Under the pieces are notes generated by a model. It had not been told where the DNA came from. It saw only the letters and a program-made list of their open reading frames with translations, and made no database searches. The position numbers were made by a program, and so were the translations under genes. Shown piece by piece: positions 25,490 through 37,611 of a DNA stretch of 64,000 bases (positions are counted from its first letter, which is position 1; the number at the start of each line of letters is the position of its first letter). The stretch comes from Plecoglossus altivelis (Eukaryota; Chordata; Actinopteri; Osmeriformes; Plecoglossidae), in the NCBI GenBank assembly GCA_036571765.1, contig BROE01000011.1, positions 1,396,219-1,460,218 on the forward strand, written 5' to 3'.

Positions 25490-28400
25490 TCAGTCTGGGG
25501 CAGGTTCTGTGGAGCTGATTTCTTGCTCAGTGGGGCTCAATTCCCCTTCCTGGTCTGAGCGTGGCTTTTGATTGGCGGAGCGGAACAACCGCATGAGGTC
25601 CTTGAAACGTGCGCTCACCTAGATGCAAGGAAATACGGGTAAACAGAAGTTGTTCAATATGCAAACTGCTATCCAAAAGCAATCATTCATAGTTCGAACC
25701 AACGACAACTCTAACCTCATTGGGTGTCTTGTTGCCGAGCTGGGCAGAGATGGTCTGAAATGTCCTCTGATTGGCTCCCCTCAACTGGCAGGTTGTCAGG
25801 ATTGTTCGATCCGCTTCTCTGTTGAATGACGAAAAACAGTTTGTTTAAATTTGTGTTCAGACCTGCATTTACAAAGTGAAACACTTCATTCTGCATTTCA
25901 TTTTTCTATTTAGGAGCCAACTTCTCTTCGGACAAAAATCTTCTTGACAAATTATTTGATGTTGCCCTTAAGATATGACACAGGACATGTTTTTAATATA
26001 CCGTATTAAGTCATAATGTTGTTGAGATGTTATTGTATTGTAGTTGCATGGAAAGGATGGACGAGGAGAGCGGATGGAGGAGGAGGGAGGAGGGAATTAA
26101 GGAAGAGTAAGGAGATGAGGAGGGCTTTGGTACTGACCTGGTCCAGAGTATAATCTTCTCTCCCGTGGGGGTGAGGGAGATGTTTTTGGCACAGACAGGA
26201 CTATCCGAGATGCAGGCCTGCTCCTCCACATCCTCCCCCTCCTCCTTGTCTCTCCATTTGGTTCCCCTGGGATTAGAGGCCTGTCTACCCCTCCCTCTTT
26301 GTGGTACATTATGGGAAGTGTAGTTTGAGGTGTCCTGGCGCTCTGCTGTAGAGGACGGGGAATATAACATGTCGAAAAACACCCAGAATTCCTCCTGGAG
26401 GTGGGTATGGCCTTTGAGAAGGCCTGTGATCTGTGCTTTCATCTAGACAAAAAATAGAGAGAGAACCAAGGAGAAACAGAAACACCAGAAAGTGGGAGTG
26501 TAACAAAGAGACAGGAAATGAACAGGTCAGGTCGTAAGGAAAGAACAGGTCGGCTGATTCAAACGTTTATGTGAGTTTCAAACTTCAATAATAGTATCTA
26601 GTGGTTGGCTGGGAATGAGGAAGTAGACAAGTGTACCTTCTTGATACCCAGAGGGCTGTGGGCATGGCCTCCTTGGAGGATGCTCACTATTTGGCGGTAG
26701 TGGGAGGAGTCTTCTCCAAAGCTTAGCTCAAGTTGCCGTAGGAACCGCCGACTACGCTCAAACGCCTGCTGCTCTGCCAACTGAGAGGGAGGAAGTGAGG
26801 GGAAGAAGGAATTAGGCCAGGAAGAATGAAAGTACAAGCAGACAACATTAACAGTCGTAAAAGAACAAACTTACAAACTCTGGTGGTATATTGACAATAA
26901 TGGAAAAACGTATGTATTTTCTGGACTGGTGAACTGTGTTTCAATACTACTTCTACGTACAAACACAATCCACTCAAACACTGAGACGGTTTCTGCATTT
27001 GGGTGTGTGACAGCTGCATGAGACCCATCAGAGCACATTTTATTTCGCAACGCCTGAACAGTAGGTTAACAGCTCGTGCCACAAAAACAACCTCCTGTTA
27101 ACATGACGCAGTGTGAAACTGCACTGTGATGAGACCAGCGGCGGCGGTCGGTTCTATGCGTGGGTCTTACCAGGCCGCAGTGCTGCGCCTGGTCTGGGTG
27201 GAGAAAAGCAGCAAAGTCTCGCAGCAACTCGGGCCAGTCCTGCAGAACCGGCCTAATCAGGGAGAACAGCTCCACGGGGCTCCTCCCCCCGCCACGCTCA
27301 AACGCACATAGGGCCGCCAAGAAGTCCCCCAGGCGCCCTGGAACCTTCTGGAGAGACTCGCACACCTTGAGGATAAGGGAAGAGAGGAGGAGTGGGTAAA
27401 AGAGGAGAAAGGAGAGGGGGGGGGGAGGAGGCAGAAAGAAGAGGGTCCGTATGAGATTGCAGGGAAAGAACAGTCGTTAGAAAGCTTCATGGTGCCGACC
27501 CACGCTAAAGGTACAATGAGCTCACAAGAGGCTGAGCTAACACTAACCAGAGATAGAGGAGGCTAAGCTAGCGCAAACGCAGCTAAAGTCAGCTTACCCT
27601 GTTAAGGTAATCCTGTGCGTATGCCAGCTCTTCCTTCTCCCTGTGAGGGTCGCACTTCTGCAGCTCTCTGTCATCGTGGGGGAGGGGGGGCGCGGGAGGA
27701 GGGGGGGTTGGAAAAGGAGGGGCCACTGGATCTGGGTTTGAGGATGACCTCTCTATGACCTCTAACCTCCCCTCAGATGCTAGCCAGGAAAGTTTCTCCA
27801 TTGTCTCCTACGAAAACACACGCACGCACACGCACACTGTAATGTCTATCTGCATGCAAACACACAGCCTGAAATACGAGCTATAATTGGTCGACCAATA
27901 ATATTGAAGTAGCATGCAAGCTGTACCTGTAGCTCCGGCACTGAGAGGGTGGACTCATCGGAGAATGGTGACATCACTTCCTGTTCCTGTTGGTATTGCC
28001 GCTCTCCCTCCACACTCCCTCCATGGTGCGCCTCTTCCTCTAGTATTTCCCGTCCTCCCTCTCTCCTTCCATCCCCCACATCTGACAGCCCAGGTGACTG
28101 ATCTTTCTCTGACTCCTCATCTGTGAGGTGACCAGGCTCGTTGCTTCCTGCAGGACTGGCAGAGGACTCTGACAGTGCCAGGAGGGGCATGTCATCGTAA
28201 CAATCCTCCTCCGCCTCTTCTCCCTTCTCCGCCTCCTCCTCCCCCTGCAATTCCTCCTCCCTCCTCACCATGACGACAGTGACACACTCCCCGTCCATCA
28301 ATGTTTCCAAGAGGGACGAATGAAGAGCGGAGGTCTGTATCTGGATGGCAGGAGGAGCTGAAGGAGTCTGCATGGTAGCAAGGGGCCAGCCTGGGGCTGT

Positions 28401-30228
28401 GGTGCCCCTGCTAGCTGCCTCCAGAGACCCTGTAGTGTGAGGGTGGGCGGGACATGCAGGAGGGACGGATCTGGGCAACCTGTGCAGCCCGGCGAAGGTG
28501 CTGACCCTCTGAGTGACAAGCTCCTTAGTCGATAAGGCAGAGTCTGACCAATGAGCATCCAATGATGAAGCGCCAGAGGCAGGCCTATTGAGAATGACCT
28601 GCATTGCATTCTGGGAGGTCTTCGAGCGAGACTTTCCCCTGGTTGGTTTTGGCGCGCCCTTTAGCACCCGCCGTTTCTGTCCGCCGTTCGTGTGCTCCCC
28701 AGAGGGCGCGGTACCTCCTGCTGTCCTGCTAGGGGCGCTGTCTGAGACGAGCAGGTTTTTGAAGCTGCTAGGTTTGAGTATGAGGCCGTCGGGGAGGTGG
28801 GGTGGATAGAGGGTGCCGGGGGGGTAGCTATAGTACCTTTTGTTTTTTGAGCATTTGGTATCGCCGGCCATGTTACATCGCCTCACAGCTGGGTAGATGA
28901 CAGGAAGGCTCCTCTGTGGATTGATAAAGTTTAGACAGGACATTATGATGCCTAATAACCACTTTGTACCGCTTGTAACCATTTAACACTGCTAATGAAC
29001 ATTTGTAAACTGTTGATACAGCGTACGCTGCTGAACAGCGAAGCACAAAAAAACACTGTGCGTACACAGAGGAATTTGAACATGCAAGCTCTTGACCTGC
29101 AGTCGAAAGCTAAAGCTATCAAACATGACTTTCTTCCAGCAGGCCATGGAAGTCACCAGCAGATTACAGTGACAGTACCTGGTAAATCCATTTTACAGCT
29201 GACAGACTGTGACCACCGATATACTATTAGAGATATGTCCTCCTGCTCCTTGACTTTCCTCATACAGCAGTATTTGTATGTGGCTTTGGGGGAAAGCGCC
29301 GCTACATGAACAGAATGTCTAATGCGGTTACCCTCAGCCAGGCTGGCATGATGTCCTCGTTTCTCTCCACTGGAGGCCGCTGGTCTCCAGGCTCCACCCT
29401 GCGACAGGCCAGTGGCATAGGCAGCACCACCCTCTGTCTGTAGTACACCTGGACACACACAGGACTGCTTAGCACTGGTGTAGGCATTAGACTGCAGTAG
29501 GGCTTGGCAATATTTTGAAAAAGATTGGTATGTCGATAAAATGTTTACGATATATATACATATCGCAATATGGTTGCATTTGATTTAAAAACAAAACAAG
29601 ATTTCCTTTTGCCTCCATTAGAAAACAACAAAAAACACTGACATAGAACTGCTATTGTTACAAAGTCCAAAATGTGTAGTATGAATTGTGCCGAAAAGGG
29701 GACGTAATGTTGGATGTTCAGCACGTTCTTTGGGAAGGTATGCTTGAATTTGAAATATTCGATATTCAATATATTTTCCAATTTTACATCATCATCAAAA
29801 TTATTGCATACTATATCTAATATTCAACACATCCATAACCCAAGTCTACAGTAGTCTCAACCAGTCTATAGCAGCTTTCTCTACCAGTCCATAGTAGTGT
29901 CTACCAGGAGTCTCCAGCTGTCTTCAGTAGTCAGAAGTCTCCAATGAGGGCGTCATGAGAGCAGCTGTCCTACCTTGAGGATGCTGTCTGGCCTGCGAGG
30001 CGTGCTCTGTTTCAACAGGTGGCCTCTGGCCTGGGCGGGCGCCTTGGCTCGGAGCAGGTACTGACACAGGTTCTCCATGGGCTTCAGGGTTCCCTGCATG
30101 TTCCTCATGCCCAGCACTAGCAGGCTGGAGCACCACACCCACACACACACACACACACAACACACACACACACACACACACACCACACCACATTCACACA
30201 CACACACACCACACACACACCACACACA

Positions 30229-30273
<45 letters not shown>

Positions 30274-33200
30274 ATAAAGTCAAAATTAAGTATAGATCTG
30301 GAAAGGTGAGTGTAAGGATGGCTAATAAGTGGATGTTGAAGCAAAATGATTTGTTGAATGGCACTCATGAATAGCTGCCCGGATGTGTGTGCCGGGGTGA
30401 ACGCACCAGTCCTCAGCCGGGAGGAAGGAGTTGAAGGTGCGCGGGGCTAGGAGGGCGGGATCCAGACTGACCAAAGGCAGCAGCTCTGGGTACAGAAAGA
30501 CAGGACGGGTGGCAAACAGCCAGGCCAGCTGGGCGGGCATCAGCGGATACCTACGAACTGACGTAAACAACAACAACGACGGTATATCAGTCGATCGTTA
30601 TCGGTATCGCCACCAAAATCCAGTATCCACCAGGCTCTAGTACTCATGGATCTATCATATTGCTTCATAACCACTTAATGTAATGTACATCCAGGATCTA
30701 GAATCCATAACATATCAAAACAAACACAACTGAAGATCCTCTCACACATGCTAACCCACACTTTCACCCCCCTCTCAGCCACTCACTGCGTCCCTGCGAG
30801 GTGGGCTGGGTGATGTTGGGCCTGTAGGGGATTGGCTGGAGCCGGAGCTCCTCCAGTAAGGACAGTGCCCCCTGGAGGTTGGAGGCCCTGAACAGGCTTC
30901 CTGGGCCCTGGGACAGCTCCCTCTGCTGGGCAAACACCTGCAGCTCCATCTAATGGGCGGAGGGGGGGGGGGCTTACCAGGAACTGCTAGGTGGTGTATG
31001 TGTGTGTGTAGCTGACCAAGATTTGAACGATAATGTGTGTGTGTCTTACCAGGAACTGCAGGGTGGTGTGCGCTTCACTGTGCAAGGCTGCTACTGGGCT
31101 AGCCAGCATGTAGACCTGGGTAAGCAGCTGCACATGCTGTGGGATAGGGACACGCGGTTAGAGAGGAGAGAGGAAGGAGAGAGGAAGGAAGGAGAGGAGA
31201 GAGGAAGGAAGGAAGAAAGAAAGATGGGAAAGGATAGATGGGAGGAGGAGGGGAGAGAGAGTGTAAAGGAAAGGAGGATCAGAGGAGAGGGAGTGTGTGT
31301 ATGTGTGTGACCTGCTGTATCTGCTGCTGCAGCTGCAGTTTCTGGGTGGCATTGAGAGTGAGGGCAGGGGTGGGGGTGCGGGGTTGTGGGGGCGGGGACT
31401 GGAGCCTCTTCTTCCTCATGGCTGCCAGCTGCTCCCTTACAGTCAGGAAGCCTCCAACATCTTCTTCTTCCTGGAACACAGGCTCCTGCCAGCGCCTGGA
31501 AGTACAGGTCAGGCGGGAGGAGTGTGTGTGTGTCTCTCTCTCTGTATGAACAGTAATATGTGTGTATGCATGTGTAATGTGTTGTGTGTGTGAGAGAGAG
31601 TGTGCTCACGGGCAGGGTGGGGTGGGCGTGGTGAAGGTGTGTGTGTCACGGGATTCCTCCTGACTCTCCTCCTCCTCCTCCTCGTGTCCATCTTCATCTT
31701 GCTCTTGAGAACACAGGTCCTCTTGGAACTGGGACCCCCATACAAACACACACACCAAGTCACAGGTGCCCCTCACACACACACACACTCGCGCACACAC
31801 ACACGCACACACACACACACACACACAAAGTCACAGGTGCCACTCACACACACACACACGAGAATATCTTACCGTTTCAAACAACTCCTCCATCAATTGG
31901 TTCACTTCCTTCTCTGGTAAAGAGAGAGAGAAAGAGACATTTTACCTCTGTTGACGGCTAACACACATCTCCAACTTTTGTGTCCAGGTTGTCGTGGTAA
32001 CTTACTGGTGATGCGTACGGCGCGGTCGTTCCGGTAGTCCTCCACATCAGGCTCGTCTGTGTCGGCTAGGAAGTTATACTCTGGATCATCGTCATCATCA
32101 GCTTCCTCTGAGAGGGAGGAGAGAGACACACCATCACACACACACACACACACACAGAGACATAATCACACACTGACACTTAGGCTTAGAGTGGTCCCAA
32201 CCTTCAGTCTGTCTGCAGTGTGTGTGACTAACAGCAGTCAAGTGTCTAGTGTGCTGATCATGCAGAGCAGTCTGTGGTGTGCACACACACACACACACAA
32301 ACATAAGGAATTCTATCAACTCAGTTCCACAGACTGCCTGTTGACAAGGATTTGGCACATGCAAGGTCTTATATTAAAAGGGTTAGTTTTGTAGGACTTA
32401 CAAACATCTGACCCTCTCTCACACTGTATCTCACACTCTCACACACCATCGTTCTCAGCGTCGGAGCACATGAGCCCTCTCAGCCAATGGGTCCACTCGC
32501 GGTCCTCCTGGGCGGAGCCGCACTCGTACATGTCGGGCGTGATGTCAGGGGCCCTTAGCTCCGCCTCCAGGCGCCCCAGGGGGACGTCCCTGAGAGGGCG
32601 CTTGGAGCGAGTCCTCCACGCCATCACGCTGTCCTCCGCTGGGGCCAGGGGCTGGGACTGGGGAAGAGGCGGGGGCAGGGGCTGGTGGGAATGAGAAAGA
32701 GGAGTGGGGGTAAGGAAAAGAGGAAGGGGAGGTCAACTCAAATGGTCAGTTTCTGCTCTGGGAATCTGATAGGTCAGTCTCTGGGACGGGGTGGTACCTG
32801 AAAGGGTTCCATGCAGGCGGGGGTGGGGCCTATGGCTAGCTCCTCCTCCACGGCGTGGAGCTTCTCCAGGAAGCTGGAGTCCGGGGGTGGTCTGATGGAC
32901 GGGGCCAGGGGAGGAAGGGGCGGGCCCATGCGACGTCTAGCTTTGTGACGGTACACCTGTGAGAGGGAGAGAGAGGAGCTGTGTGTGTGGGTGTGTGCGT
33001 GTACCTGCAGGGAGGTGTGTGTGTACCTTTGGGGAAGTGTGTTTGTGCGTGTACCTGCATAGAGGGGTGTTCCTCCTCCTGGCTGGCAGCTCTGAGGATT
33101 CCTGCTCTGACTCCCCTGGGTGACGAGGCTGTGCTCTCCATGTCACTCTCCTGGAACGTCTACACACCCACACACACACGCACGCACACACACACACACA

Positions 33201-35014
33201 GAACAGTGGCACCCCCTGTCATCATTATTTTCTCTACATCTGAACAAAACCGGGATTCAGACCGAGGTCCTCTGATGTACAAATGCGCTACCATGAAGCT
33301 CTTACATCTTCACATGTCTCATCCTCCTCTTCCTCATCTGGGCGGTACTCTTCATCAGATGAGTCCTCGTCTTCAAGGGGGATGTCGACAAACTGGGGCG
33401 CCTTCGATCCACACACACACAGAAGCACAGTGATCGTCAGTGCCGTGGTAAAGCCTTAAGTGAGAGTGTGACTGTGATGGTGTATCTTTGTTTTGTGTCA
33501 TTCTCTTCAGCAGAGAAGGAGGGCTGGGTGGTACCTTGACTTCACTGGCCTTCTTAATGGGAGAGATGTTCCATGTTGGGATGACCTGGGACACAAATCA
33601 AGCAGATGCTGAACACTGAGCTCTTTAACATGCTTACTTATACCTTCAAAAAAAAAGAGACGAGAAGAAAGAGAAAGAGGAGGGGAGGGAGGGAGAAAAG
33701 AATAAAAGAAAGAACTTACCACTCCTTTCTCCACTACCTCTTTCAGTTTAGAGCGGGTCATTTTGGGCTCCTAGGAACAATAGTAAGAGGGGTGGTGGGG
33801 GAGGGAGGGAGGGAGGGAGGGAGGAAGGGAGGGAGAGGTGAGAAACCTACATGAACCAGCAATAGGAAATTAATAAACTCTTCTTCTTGGCCTATATCTG
33901 AGTGCCACTCACAAATACAGGCACAGCCTCAGTCTCGTTGATGGCAGCCTTCATCATGGCCACCACATGCTCGTTGGTGATCACTTCCTGTGGGGGTCAA
34001 AGGTCATAAAACGCCCTATTACACTAAAACACCGGGTCTCAACATGTCACCTTATTGCCACGCCGATGTCACCCCTGGTGGCCGTAGCACCTGGTCCCTG
34101 TGGAGACACTCACGTGGATGATGTTGCGCACGTTGGTCGTGGTGAGGTTGTGCTGTTTGGACTTGTTTTCGAGCTGTTGGTCCAGCTGCCTGTCAATCTC
34201 CACCTCTGAGCCTAGCTCTTCACTCTGACTTTCCTCGGATTGATCCTCAGCCAATCTCCTCTTCCTCTTTGCCCCGCCTCCTTTCTTTCTGACTCCCTGG
34301 CGTGTCCTGCACTGTTCCTCTGTGTTAAAAAAAAAGGGTGGAAGAGCGAGCACATGAGAGAGTAGAAGAAAGTAAGAGAGAGTAAGGGGGGGTAGAGAGA
34401 GGAAGAGAAAGAGGGGAGGAGGAGTAACAGAGAGGGGGAGGGAGTAAGTGAGATGGGGGGAGTAAGAGAGAGGGAGCATCTACAGGTGTGTGCAGGACAG
34501 CCTCCGTTCCAGCTCACCGGTGACGATGACCAGCAGATCTGTGTCTGTCATCTCCTCCTCTGTCGAGAGACGTGGCCAGGAGGGGCTGGAACAGAGGCGA
34601 GACTCTCTGCTGCCCTGCCCTGAACACACACACACACACACACACACACAGGCATGAACACACATGCATGCAGTGACACACACACGATACAGCATAAGCT
34701 TAATTCGCAGCCATCCAAGTGGATATGGACTTAAACCCTCTCTCACTCTCCTCCTCCCTCCCTCCTTCCTTACCACCAGCATCATATTCCTGGTTGGGGC
34801 CCTGGGTTTGACCCCTGACCCTTTCCCCAGGTCGACATGGCAACGTGTTCTGTCCCTTCTCTGGACTCCTGTCCTCTTGATCTTCTTCAACTGTAGGATG
34901 AGATGCATTTTGGGATGCCGGAGGTTCGGCTTCTGGCGGCTTCTCGGCACGCGCTACCTTGACCGCTCCGCCCGCTTTGACAGAGATACACTTCCGTTTG
35001 CGGACCACGCTCAT
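25490..35014 (-). CDS. gon4l: GON-4-like protein family member (nuclear transcriptional co-regulator)
   Basis: Coding exons in transcript order: 34774-35014, 34518-34619, 34114-34319, 33913-33987, 33720-33770, 33535-33585, 33306-33401, 33055-33159, 32798-32956, 32447-32681, 32006-32107, 31873-31913, 31610-31728, 31312-31495, 31050-31136, 30787-30949, 30407-30557, 29974-30124, 29332-29448, 27927-28913, 27598-27807, 27171-27365, 26637-26780, 26138-26442, 25716-25818, 25490-25618. All junctions keep phase; 1502 residues. Diagnostic segments: KQHNLTTTNVRNIIHEVI, PKMTRSKLKEVVEKG, PTWNISPIKKA, APDITPDMYE, DEPDVEDYRNDRAVRITKK, ELMEELFET-type motif. Residues about 1212-1350 resemble two paired-amphipathic-helix units and about 1418-1475 form a Myb/SANT-like domain. 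The family binds YY1 and HDAC/SIN3 complexes. It is shorter than human GON4L (2241) and may be one of two teleost copies. The start is the ATG at 35012-35014; see the upstream reading frame. Confidence 0.93.
30131..30272. repeat. (CA)n microsatellite abutting a gon4l splice acceptor
   Basis: About 140 bases of CA units with CAC interruptions. On the gon4l strand this is a TG tract leading directly into the acceptor of exon 29974-30124, so a TG repeat takes the place of a normal pyrimidine tract. Confidence 0.95.
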
Positions 35015-35701
35015 AGCGTCGCTGCATCACCTGGGAGACGTGACAGACGAAAAAGAGCGTGTGCTCTATGTATATGTCAACTTGGATAAAAACGTCTAAT
35101 AAATGAAAAAACAACAACATTTGAACTGAGCACTGACGAAGTATCTCTAGGTCTGCCATCCTTGAGTTAGCCGAGTGACCGTTTTTTTAGACAGTAGTCT
35201 ATTTCAAATATCCATTCCAATCTTACGTTTTGTTTTGAATTATTTAGGGAAAATATACGTAGGTGAGCGTTGGCTAGCGTGCTTCCGAATGTATGTTGCA
35301 GTATGTTGCGAGTGGTTTACGTTAGGCGGTTGCAATGCCTTATTCAACCTGACAAAAAGTCTAAATATGCATGACTAAAATCAGAAAGTCGGATTTGATT
35401 CTTGGCACGTTGAGATGAATTGAACAAGCAGGTCAGTGCATGCTATAGGACTGAGAAACAAACGCTATCACACTGGTTTGTTGTTATGTGTGTTACATTA
35501 CCCTCGTCTTTCCTGAGAGGCAGTCTAGCTAGTGAACAAGCTAACTTAGCCACGAATGACTTCCGGAAAACTAAACCTGCCTTCTAATTCAAGGACAGAA
35601 CAGATGGTGCTTTTATACAGGGTAAATGTCATTCAGAATGTAGATGTTCAAAGTATGTTTTTCAAAACAATAGCGCTTACCCGCCACGGCGCGAGCTCCA
35701 T
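34887..35701 (-). promoter_or_regulatory. Upstream open reading frame overlapping the gon4l start
   Basis: A first exon ends at 35681 with a good donor (CGG|GTAAGC) and contains an ATG at 35699-35701. Spliced to the acceptor at 35031-35032, this frame reads MELAPWR, continues VMQRRYERGPQ and stops at 34887, 54 residues in all. It passes the proposed gon4l ATG (35014) in a different frame. Either gon4l is reached by leaky scanning past two upstream ATGs, or another first exon is used. Exon 1 is inferred from its splice site only. Confidence 0.5.
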
Positions 35702-36142
35702 CGGCAGTAAGCTGAAAACTACATTCGTGATTTGACTTCCGGGTGCAGCAGTGAAACCTTTCCTATTCTACGCCTACAACAAATACTACACGATGTATTA
35801 CCGCTTGTGCACAGTACCATGTTTCGTGATTTTAGGATCACTGTGATTTGAAATTGTATGTCAATGTGATTCGAAAAATATCAAAGGATAATTTACGCTG
35901 TCTTTTACTGAAATACATAGTGACGTGGAATCAAGACAGCTGATTGTTTACCCAGACAGAGAGACCGTTACCTCATTTAATTGAGATTGGAAACACCTTG
36001 CACGTTACTTGTCTGTATCCTATAAAACACGAATGTGTCAAAGTGGCATATACGAATATAATACGAGATCCGTCCATTTGCTTAAGAAGAAGAAAATAAG
36101 CCTTGTTTAGGTGTTTTACTTTTTTACGCAAGTATATAGAGT
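35702..36142. other. Divergent intergenic region gon4l / C2CD4-like
   Basis: About 440 bases between the inferred gon4l first exon (minus) and the C2CD4-like start (plus). No coding signal is seen; it would have to hold both promoters if the models are right. Confidence 0.4.
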
Positions 36143-36811
36143 ATGTACGCGTCAAAGGCTGGCGCTTCTGTGCGAAACCTTGTTCTGACACAGGAGAGAA
36201 TCCCTACCTTTACCATCCCGTCTCCGCTATTTCGGTCTCCCGGCGCACGACTGCAGGACAGTCATGAGTCGGATCGCTTGAAGCTACTTTCCACGGACAG
36301 CAACAGCCCAGAACAGCTCTCAACCCCTGCATCGCCATTCGTTCCAACGTCCCGGTTACTTAAGGTTTCTTCACCAGCAAGAAAGGTGAGGTCTTTCTGC
36401 GCCTACAAGGACCTCGGGGACCCGTCCACGCAAGCGGCCATGTCTATGCACGTGGAGAAAGTCTCATCTCCGTATGGGTTCTGGTTGCTAGCCGAACATC
36501 CGGCCACGCGGCGACGGGAATCGCTGTTTCATACGCGTGCAACTGCAGAAAATACAGATGGAGACGAATATGGAATTCAACAGCCCTGTATAACGGCACA
36601 AACGAGCAGGCACAATCGCACGCGTTTAATAGTGACGGCTTCCAACTGCAATTCAAGCAATAGAATTCACAACTCCTTGACACCGGAGGCGCCCCGGTCT
36701 GCCAAGAAGATTGGCAGAGCGGCCGCACTTCAGACTTTCCTGGACAAACCGCTCATCGCCTTAAAAGCTTTAACACCAGGGAGAAGGCGGAAGGACTTTG
36801 AGATTCAATAG
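36143..36811 (+). CDS. C2CD4-like protein lacking the C2 domain
   Basis: Single-exon frame of 222 residues. Two blocks match the N-terminal half of the C2CD4 (FAM148, nuclear-localised factor) family as I know it: NLVLTQERIPTFTIP (12-26), comparable to the family NVLTPDRIPxFxIP, and STQAAMSM followed by YGFWLLAEHPATRRRESLFH (95-130), comparable to family LPHL...AYGF...ESPHTRRKESL. The rest is Ser/Pro/Arg-rich and ends in PGRRRKDFEIQ. C2CD4 proteins normally continue into a C-terminal C2 domain; here the frame stops at 36811 and a poly(A) signal follows 48 bases later, with no C2-like sequence nearby. C2CD4 genes are usually single-coding-exon, which fits. Function unknown; mammalian members are nuclear and inflammation- or beta-cell-linked. 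C2CD4D lies in human 1q21, consistent with this block. Confidence 0.72.
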   Translation: MYASKAGASVRNLVLTQERIPTFTIPSPLFRSPGARLQDSHESDRLKLLSTDSNSPEQLSTPASPFVPTSRLLKVSSPARKVRSFCAYKDLGDPSTQAAMSMHVEKVSSPYGFWLLAEHPATRRRESLFHTRATAENTDGDEYGIQQPCITAQTSRHNRTRLIVTASNCNSSNRIHNSLTPEAPRSAKKIGRAAALQTFLDKPLIALKALTPGRRRKDFEIQ

Positions 36812-36858
36812 CTGCCCCTCAAGTACCTTTGGAGTTCGACGTTTTTAACATTTGTCAA

Positions 36859-36864
36859 AATAAA
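36859..36864 (+). terminator. Poly(A) signal AATAAA of the C2CD4-like gene
   Basis: Canonical hexamer 48 bases after the stop codon, followed by a T-rich stretch. It supports a natural short 3' end rather than a frame truncated by sequencing error. Confidence 0.65.
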
Positions 36865-37168
36865 CTTTTTATTGCACCATGCTTCGACGTTTCCAGTTAT
36901 TACATGAGGGGTTGTGCCAATTGTTGTATATTGTTAGAAGGGTTGTCCTCACTTCTATATTCCAGTCTGCAGATATGGATATAGTTGGGAAGGGTCCCTG
37001 ACTTGGATATTAATTTCCAGATTGGTCCAATGTCATATGATTTAGGTTGCTCAAGATGTGAAATGGGTCTGAAAAGGTAATTGGATCAACTTCCAACATA
37101 AACACTTCAAACATAAGTGAAACTAGGAAGTTTGACATGTAGTATAGGTCTGGAACCTTGCTCTAGAG

Positions 37169-37380
37169 CAGGGGTCTCCAATCCTGGTCCTCGAGGGCCG
37201 CTGTCCTGAAGGTTTTAGATGTTTCCCTCCTCCAGCACACCTGATTCTAATGAATGAGCCATTACCAAGCTCTGTGGAAGCTTCATAATGACCCTTTATT
37301 AGACTCAGGTGTGCTGGAGCAGGGAAACACTGAAAACCTTCAGGACAGCGGCCCTCGAGGACCAGGATTGGAGACCCCTG
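37169..37380. mobile_element. hAT-type MITE, 212 bp, with 8-bp target duplication
   Basis: Terminal inverted repeats of at least 40 bases: it begins CAGGGGTCTCCAATCCTGG and ends with the reverse complement. It is flanked on both sides by CTCTAGAG (37161-37168 and 37381-37388), the 8-bp duplication and TCTAGA-centred target typical of hAT insertions. No coding capacity. Confidence 0.93.
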
Positions 37381-37610
37381 CTCTAGAGGGTTAGGTTTAA
37401 CTCTGTTCCAGAGGAGATACCAGAGGCCTGTACTACGAATGAAAATCAACGTGCGCTGGGTTTCCACGCTGCCCATTGCACGGGCTCAGTTACCTCGATT
37501 CACTAACCCTAACAACTGCGGTCCTGCATAACATGTCACAACAGTGATTAACAACTTGTTCAATTATCCCCGATATTTACGATATAGATATGTGCATGTT
37601 CACAAAAAAG
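37381..37610 (+). repeat. Duplicated 230-bp segment, copy 1
   Basis: Begins CTCTAGAGGGTTAGG and ends CACAAAAAAG immediately before the single n. It matches 38119-38348 over its whole length with only a handful of substitutions. The break at the n suggests an assembly origin for the duplication. Confidence 0.95.
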
Positions 37611-37611
37611 N
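37611..37611. other. Ambiguous base, assembly join
   Basis: A single n lies exactly between copy 1 of the duplicated segment and the transposase fragment. The sequence on either side is not contiguous in the way copy 2 is. Confidence 0.9.

Noticed and set aside
33225..33302. tRNA-like sequence on the minus strand in a gon4l intron
   Set aside because: There is some resemblance to a tRNA head (GGTAGCGCATTTG and GGTCTGAATCCC), but both boxes are off consensus and no SINE body follows.
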